DNA of 8,597 nt from Methanothrix sp. (lineage in GTDB: Archaea; Halobacteriota; Methanosarcinia; Methanotrichales; Methanotrichaceae): the NCBI GenBank assembly GCA_003162615.1, contig PMNG01000187.1:1-8597 (forward strand), read 5' to 3'. The notes under the pieces are model-generated. The model was given only the letters and a program-made list of their open reading frames with translations, was not told the origin of the DNA and did not search any database. A program made the position numbers and the translations under genes. Below are positions 6,003-8,597 of this stretch, piece by piece (position 1 is the first letter of the stretch; each line of letters begins with the position of its first letter).

Positions 6003-7294
6003 CAATAGCTACCCTTAGATTGATAAATTGCATTGAATTCTTTTCCAATCCCAGCAAGCCTTCCTGCAAATGTAGAAACATTTGCCGGATATCCTGCCGG
6101 GATATGTCGCGCCCTCCAAGGCCTGCAATGAAGTTCATGGTAAGGATGCCAGTGCGGGCTTTAGCTATTGCGGAATTCACATTGGTAAAGACCGTCCCTT
6201 CATAACCAAAAGATATGTCTTTGTCGATAACGCCCACAGCCATCACGCGACGGGAAAGCTCCATGATCTCCTTCTCTGGAAAAGGCCGCATAAATCGGAT
6301 CTTCAGCAATCCCACCTTCCAGCCTTCTTGACTCAGCTCGTCCACCACGACCCGGCAGGTCCCGGTGATGCTTCCCAAAGTGACCAGCACCATCTCGGCG
6401 TCGTCGCACCTATATTCTTCGACCAATCCTCCATAACGCCTTCCGAATAGGCGGAAGAACGATTCATCCACATCCCTGATGACATCGATCGCATCCAGCA
6501 TCGCCTTATGCTGCTGGTACTTGAACTGCATGTTATCGCCGGGACCCGAGCTGAATGCCATGTTTTTCGGGCTATTCAGATCCATCTTGTACGGCGTTTG
6601 GAATGGGGGCAAAAATGCATCAACATCCTCGCTTGAGGGAACCTCCAGCACCTCGTAAGTATGCGTCAAGGCAAAACCGTCCAGATTCAGCATCACCGGC
6701 GTCAGAACCTTCAGGTTCTCTGCGATGGCGTAGGATTGTATGACCATATCCAGGCTCTCTTGGGCATCCTCCGCATACACCTGTATCCAGCCACAATCCA
6801 GAAGCGACAGGGAGTCCCGCTGGTCGCCGTAGATGCTCCAGGGCAATGCTAGTGATCGGTTCGCATTCATCATCACAATGGGAAATCTGCCGCCGCTGGC
6901 ATAATGCAGACACTCGGCCATGTAGAGCAACCCTTGGGAAGAGGTGGCTGTAAACGTCCGGGCACCAATGCTGCTCGCGCCCATGCATGCTGAAAGGGCG
7001 GAATGTTCTGACTCCACATGCATGAACTCTGATTTGAGTGATCCATCTTCCACCATCTCGGAGAGCCTTTCCACCACGGTTGTTTGCGGCGTGATGGGAT
7101 ATGCGGAGATCACATGCGGCCCTCGCCAGTCGAACTCCCAGTGCTACCGCCTCGTTTCCAGATGCAAATACCTTTTCACGCGGCTTTCCGACAGTCTCGT
7201 GAACTGGCTTTTTAGCTGATGTTTCGGTCTGCTTTTCCTTCTGTCTTTTTGGCGATATTTCCTTCGGCGCTTCACCTGCTTTTTCAACTAGCAT
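5995..7294 (-). CDS. porA: 2-oxoacid (pyruvate-type):ferredoxin oxidoreductase, alpha subunit, interrupted by a one-base frameshift
   Basis: The alpha subunit carries the pyrimidine-binding and transketolase-like domains. The first 58 codons (from ATG 7294) end in FASGNEAVALGVRLAR. The continuation PHVISAYPITPQTTVVERL lies in another frame, so one surplus G in the run 7120-7122 must be skipped. The corrected product has 432 residues. Family marks are YPITPQT, HVESEHSALSACMGAS, ARTFTATSSQGLL, DCGWIQVYAEDAQES and GVIDKDISFGYEG, all in order with no further lesions. The N-terminus is unusual: about 40 Lys/Glu/Pro-rich residues (for example KEISPKRQKEKQTE) precede the normal start of the domain. 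The ATG overlaps the porD stop by seven bases, and porB starts within the last codons. Unless the shift is a sequence error or recoded, the complex would lack a functional alpha subunit. Confidence 0.9.
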
Positions 7295-7605
7295 CCGTCT
7301 GCACCATCCTTGGCTTCCCGGATCATAACAATAGCTTCGCTCTTGCAGACCCTGGCACAGATTCCGCATCCTTTGCAAAATGAATAGTCAATCTCGATTT
7401 TTCCATCAAGCTTGAAGATGACACCTTCGGGGCAGCAAAGATAGCAGTAAAAGCATCCAGTGCATTTCTCTTTATCTAAAATGGGTTTTTCCGTTCTCCA
7501 ACCAGCATTTTCCGTGACCAAATGTCCGGCTTGATAGCACGGTCCGACTGGATATTCGGAGATATGAACAGGTGTCTTATATTTCGTGATGGATGGCCTG
7601 TTCAT
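7288..7605 (-). CDS. porD: 2-oxoacid (pyruvate-type):ferredoxin oxidoreductase, delta (ferredoxin-like) subunit
   Basis: This 105-residue iron-sulfur subunit carries electrons from the catalytic subunits to external ferredoxin. Residues 33-44 (NAGWRTEKPILD) are the typical Por delta lead-in. Two [4Fe-4S] motifs follow: C48-x2-C51-x2-C54-x3-C58-P and C77-x2-C80-x2-C83-x3-C87. An extra cysteine, C57, directly precedes C58, and the second motif ends in K instead of the usual P. Both are tolerable variants. The ATG overlaps the porC stop by four bases (ATGA) and has a strong GGAGGAT ribosome binding site. The C-terminus (AKDGADGC) runs a little beyond the cluster domain, and the porA start lies within it. 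The identification is firm. The 2-oxo acid served is not determined by this subunit. Confidence 0.93.
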   Translation of the reverse strand: MNRPSITKYKTPVHISEYPVGPCYQAGHLVTENAGWRTEKPILDKEKCTGCFYCYLCCPEGVIFKLDGKIEIDYSFCKGCGICARVCKSEAIVMIREAKDGADGC

Positions 7606-8159
7606 TTCTGATCCTCCAAAACCCGACTGTAAGCTCTCTTGAGCACCTCGATATTGCCTGCCAAAATGGATCGTCCCATGTTGGCTACTAAACCTTTAAC
7701 GGCGGAATCAAGACTGATGGCCCCGGAGACTGCAACAAATACCCCGAGCATGGCGGTATTGGTGATGGGCATTTTCAAGACTTCCAGAGCCAGAGTTGTT
7801 GCATCGAAGGAGACGAGTTTTATTCTCCGTCCTTTTTTTTGCCAACTAGCATACCTTTCCGGCCGGCTTGCGTTGATGATCACCTTGCCGTTCTCTTTAA
7901 TGTCCGATACCCTCTCCAAACTGGCCAAAGTCTCATCGAGAATGACAATATAGTCAGGGCTTTTGATCTCGCTTCTGTCGGTGATCTTTTTTTCGTCAAT
8001 CTTGGTGAAAGCCTGCACCGGCGCGCCGCGTCTTTCCGGGCCAAATGACGGAAACGCCAGACCAAACTTGCCTTCGAAGAGCGATGCTGATGCCCCGAGG
8101 ATTCTTGAGGCCGTAAAAGCTCCCTGGCCACCTCGCCCGTGCCAGCGGACCTCTATCAA
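7602..8159 (-). CDS. porC: 2-oxoacid (pyruvate-type):ferredoxin oxidoreductase, gamma subunit
   Basis: The gamma subunit (185 residues; also called PorG) forms the CoA-binding domain. It begins with the family start IEVRWHGRGGQGAFTAS and contains AFPSFGPERRGAPV (about 35-48), DYIVILDETLA and TNTAMLGVFVA, all conserved in this subunit. I place the start at TTG 8159-8157, because family alignments begin at this point and no ATG or GTG lies nearby. A purine-rich AAGGGGA precedes it, and the TTGA overlap with the aminotransferase stop matches the ATGA overlaps elsewhere in the operon. The frame is open further upstream, but only as a shadow of the aminotransferase. Gene order gamma-delta-alpha-beta is the classical archaeal order for Por/Vor operons. 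Confidence 0.92.
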   Translation of the reverse strand: MIEVRWHGRGGQGAFTASRILGASASLFEGKFGLAFPSFGPERRGAPVQAFTKIDEKKITDRSEIKSPDYIVILDETLASLERVSDIKENGKVIINASRPERYASWQKKGRRIKLVSFDATTLALEVLKMPITNTAMLGVFVAVSGAISLDSAVKGLVANMGRSILAGNIEVLKRAYSRVLEDQK

Positions 8160-8597
8160 TGAATCCCCTTCTTTGCCAACTCTCTCAAGCTGGAGAGCCT
8201 TTCTAGTGCCAGTCCAAGCGTCTCTTGCTTTTTGGCAAAGTGGAACCGGATCAAATGTCGGACATCCTCCTTGAAGAAGCTGGAACCGGGAACGGCTGCA
8301 ACGCCTACGACCTTTGCCATCCATTCGCAAAAAGCGGTATCATCCGGACATCCGAATTCCGAAATGTCCACCATCACATAGTAAGCGCCCTCGGGAAATG
8401 TATATTTCAGACCTATATCCTCAAGCCCTTTAATGAAAAAGTTCCTTTTCTCCGTGTACAAACTGCAGAGTTTTTCGTAGTATTCATAAGGAAAGTTCAA
8501 TGCCGTCACAGCCGCTTCCTGCAGGGGTGCCGGAGCCCCAACTGTCAGGAAGTCATGAACCTTTCTCGCCCCATCAATGATGGATGAGGGAGCAATC
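8156..8597 (-). CDS. PLP-dependent aminotransferase, class I/II, C-terminal part (5' end outside window)
   Basis: The frame enters from the right edge and gives about 146 residues ending GIH-TGA. It matches the small-domain end of fold-type I aminotransferases: ARKVHDFLTVGAPAPLQEAA just after where the PLP lysine would be, then GLKYTFPEGAYYVMVDIS, VVGVAAVPGSSFF and LIRFHFAKKQETL. The Arg in LIRFHF corresponds to the conserved residue that binds the substrate carboxylate. The pattern RKVH...PLQ and RFxFAKKxETL is closest to the kynurenine/glutamine-methionine aminotransferase branch (broad for aromatic and sulfur amino acids), though aspartate-type relatives are possible. The catalytic lysine lies outside the window. 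Its stop overlaps the porC start by four bases, so it probably supplies or consumes the 2-oxo acid used by the Por complex. Confidence 0.88.
   Translation of the reverse strand, partial: IAPSSIIDGARKVHDFLTVGAPAPLQEAAVTALNFPYEYYEKLCSLYTEKRNFFIKGLEDIGLKYTFPEGAYYVMVDISEFGCPDDTAFCEWMAKVVGVAAVPGSSFFKEDVRHLIRFHFAKKQETLGLALERLSSLRELAKKGIH

Noticed and set aside
6620..7119. Long open frame on the minus strand continuing from the porA N-terminus past the frameshift
   Set aside because: After codon 58 the translation loses all similarity to PorA and is rich in Arg, His and Cys, typical of an out-of-frame shadow. The true continuation is in the other frame.
1..8597. CRISPR array, insertion sequence or integrase site
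   Set aside because: No regularly spaced repeats, no transposase or integrase motif, and no direct repeat of the tRNA-Cys 3' end were seen in the window.

Overview
The window looks archaeal and most likely comes from a methanogenic or related euryarchaeote. Signs of this are the separate four-subunit 2-oxoacid:ferredoxin oxidoreductase (gamma-delta-alpha-beta), GGTG-type ribosome binding sites, TATA-like boxes a short distance upstream of starts, several 4-base ATGA/TTGA gene overlaps, and a tRNA-Cys without an encoded CCA end. No gene here fixes the genus.

Layout. (1) Bases 1-315 (+) hold the C-terminal end of a Thr/Ser-rich, probably surface-exposed protein. (2) Bases 316-1070 have no convincing gene. 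They contain a 10-bp tandem repeat, an inverted repeat around an A/T core, and on the minus strand an excellent ribosome binding site leading into an ORF of only five codons. (3) Bases 1071-3402 (-) form a compact three-gene operon: a secreted OB-fold protein, a MacB/FtsX-type permease and its LolD/MacB-type ATPase. It is closed by a 10-bp hairpin followed by a T run. (4) Bases 3489-3782 (-) encode a small secreted protein with 16 cysteines, just upstream of and co-directional with that operon. (5) Bases 3783-4343 are mostly empty, followed by an unrecognised 96-residue helical protein (4344-4634, -) with a duplicated TATA-like element. (6) Bases 4802-4872 (+) are tRNA-Cys(GCA) with an unusual C at the discriminator position. 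(7) Bases 5076-8597 (-) are a tightly overlapping operon: an aminotransferase (5' part outside the window), then porC, porD, porA and porB.

How the genes work together. The aminotransferase would make a 2-oxo acid from an amino acid, or the reverse. The Por-type complex would interconvert that 2-oxo acid and CoA with the acyl-CoA, CO2 and reduced ferredoxin. The translational coupling suggests one pathway, with a substrate that may not be pyruvate. The ABC operon plus the Cys-rich protein suggests an envelope function (export, extraction or metal/thiol handling), but this is inference.

The clearest anomaly is a single-base frameshift in porA near base 7120. Removing one G from a GGG run restores a perfect family match. 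It is either a sequencing/assembly indel, a real inactivating mutation, or much less likely a +1 recoding site.
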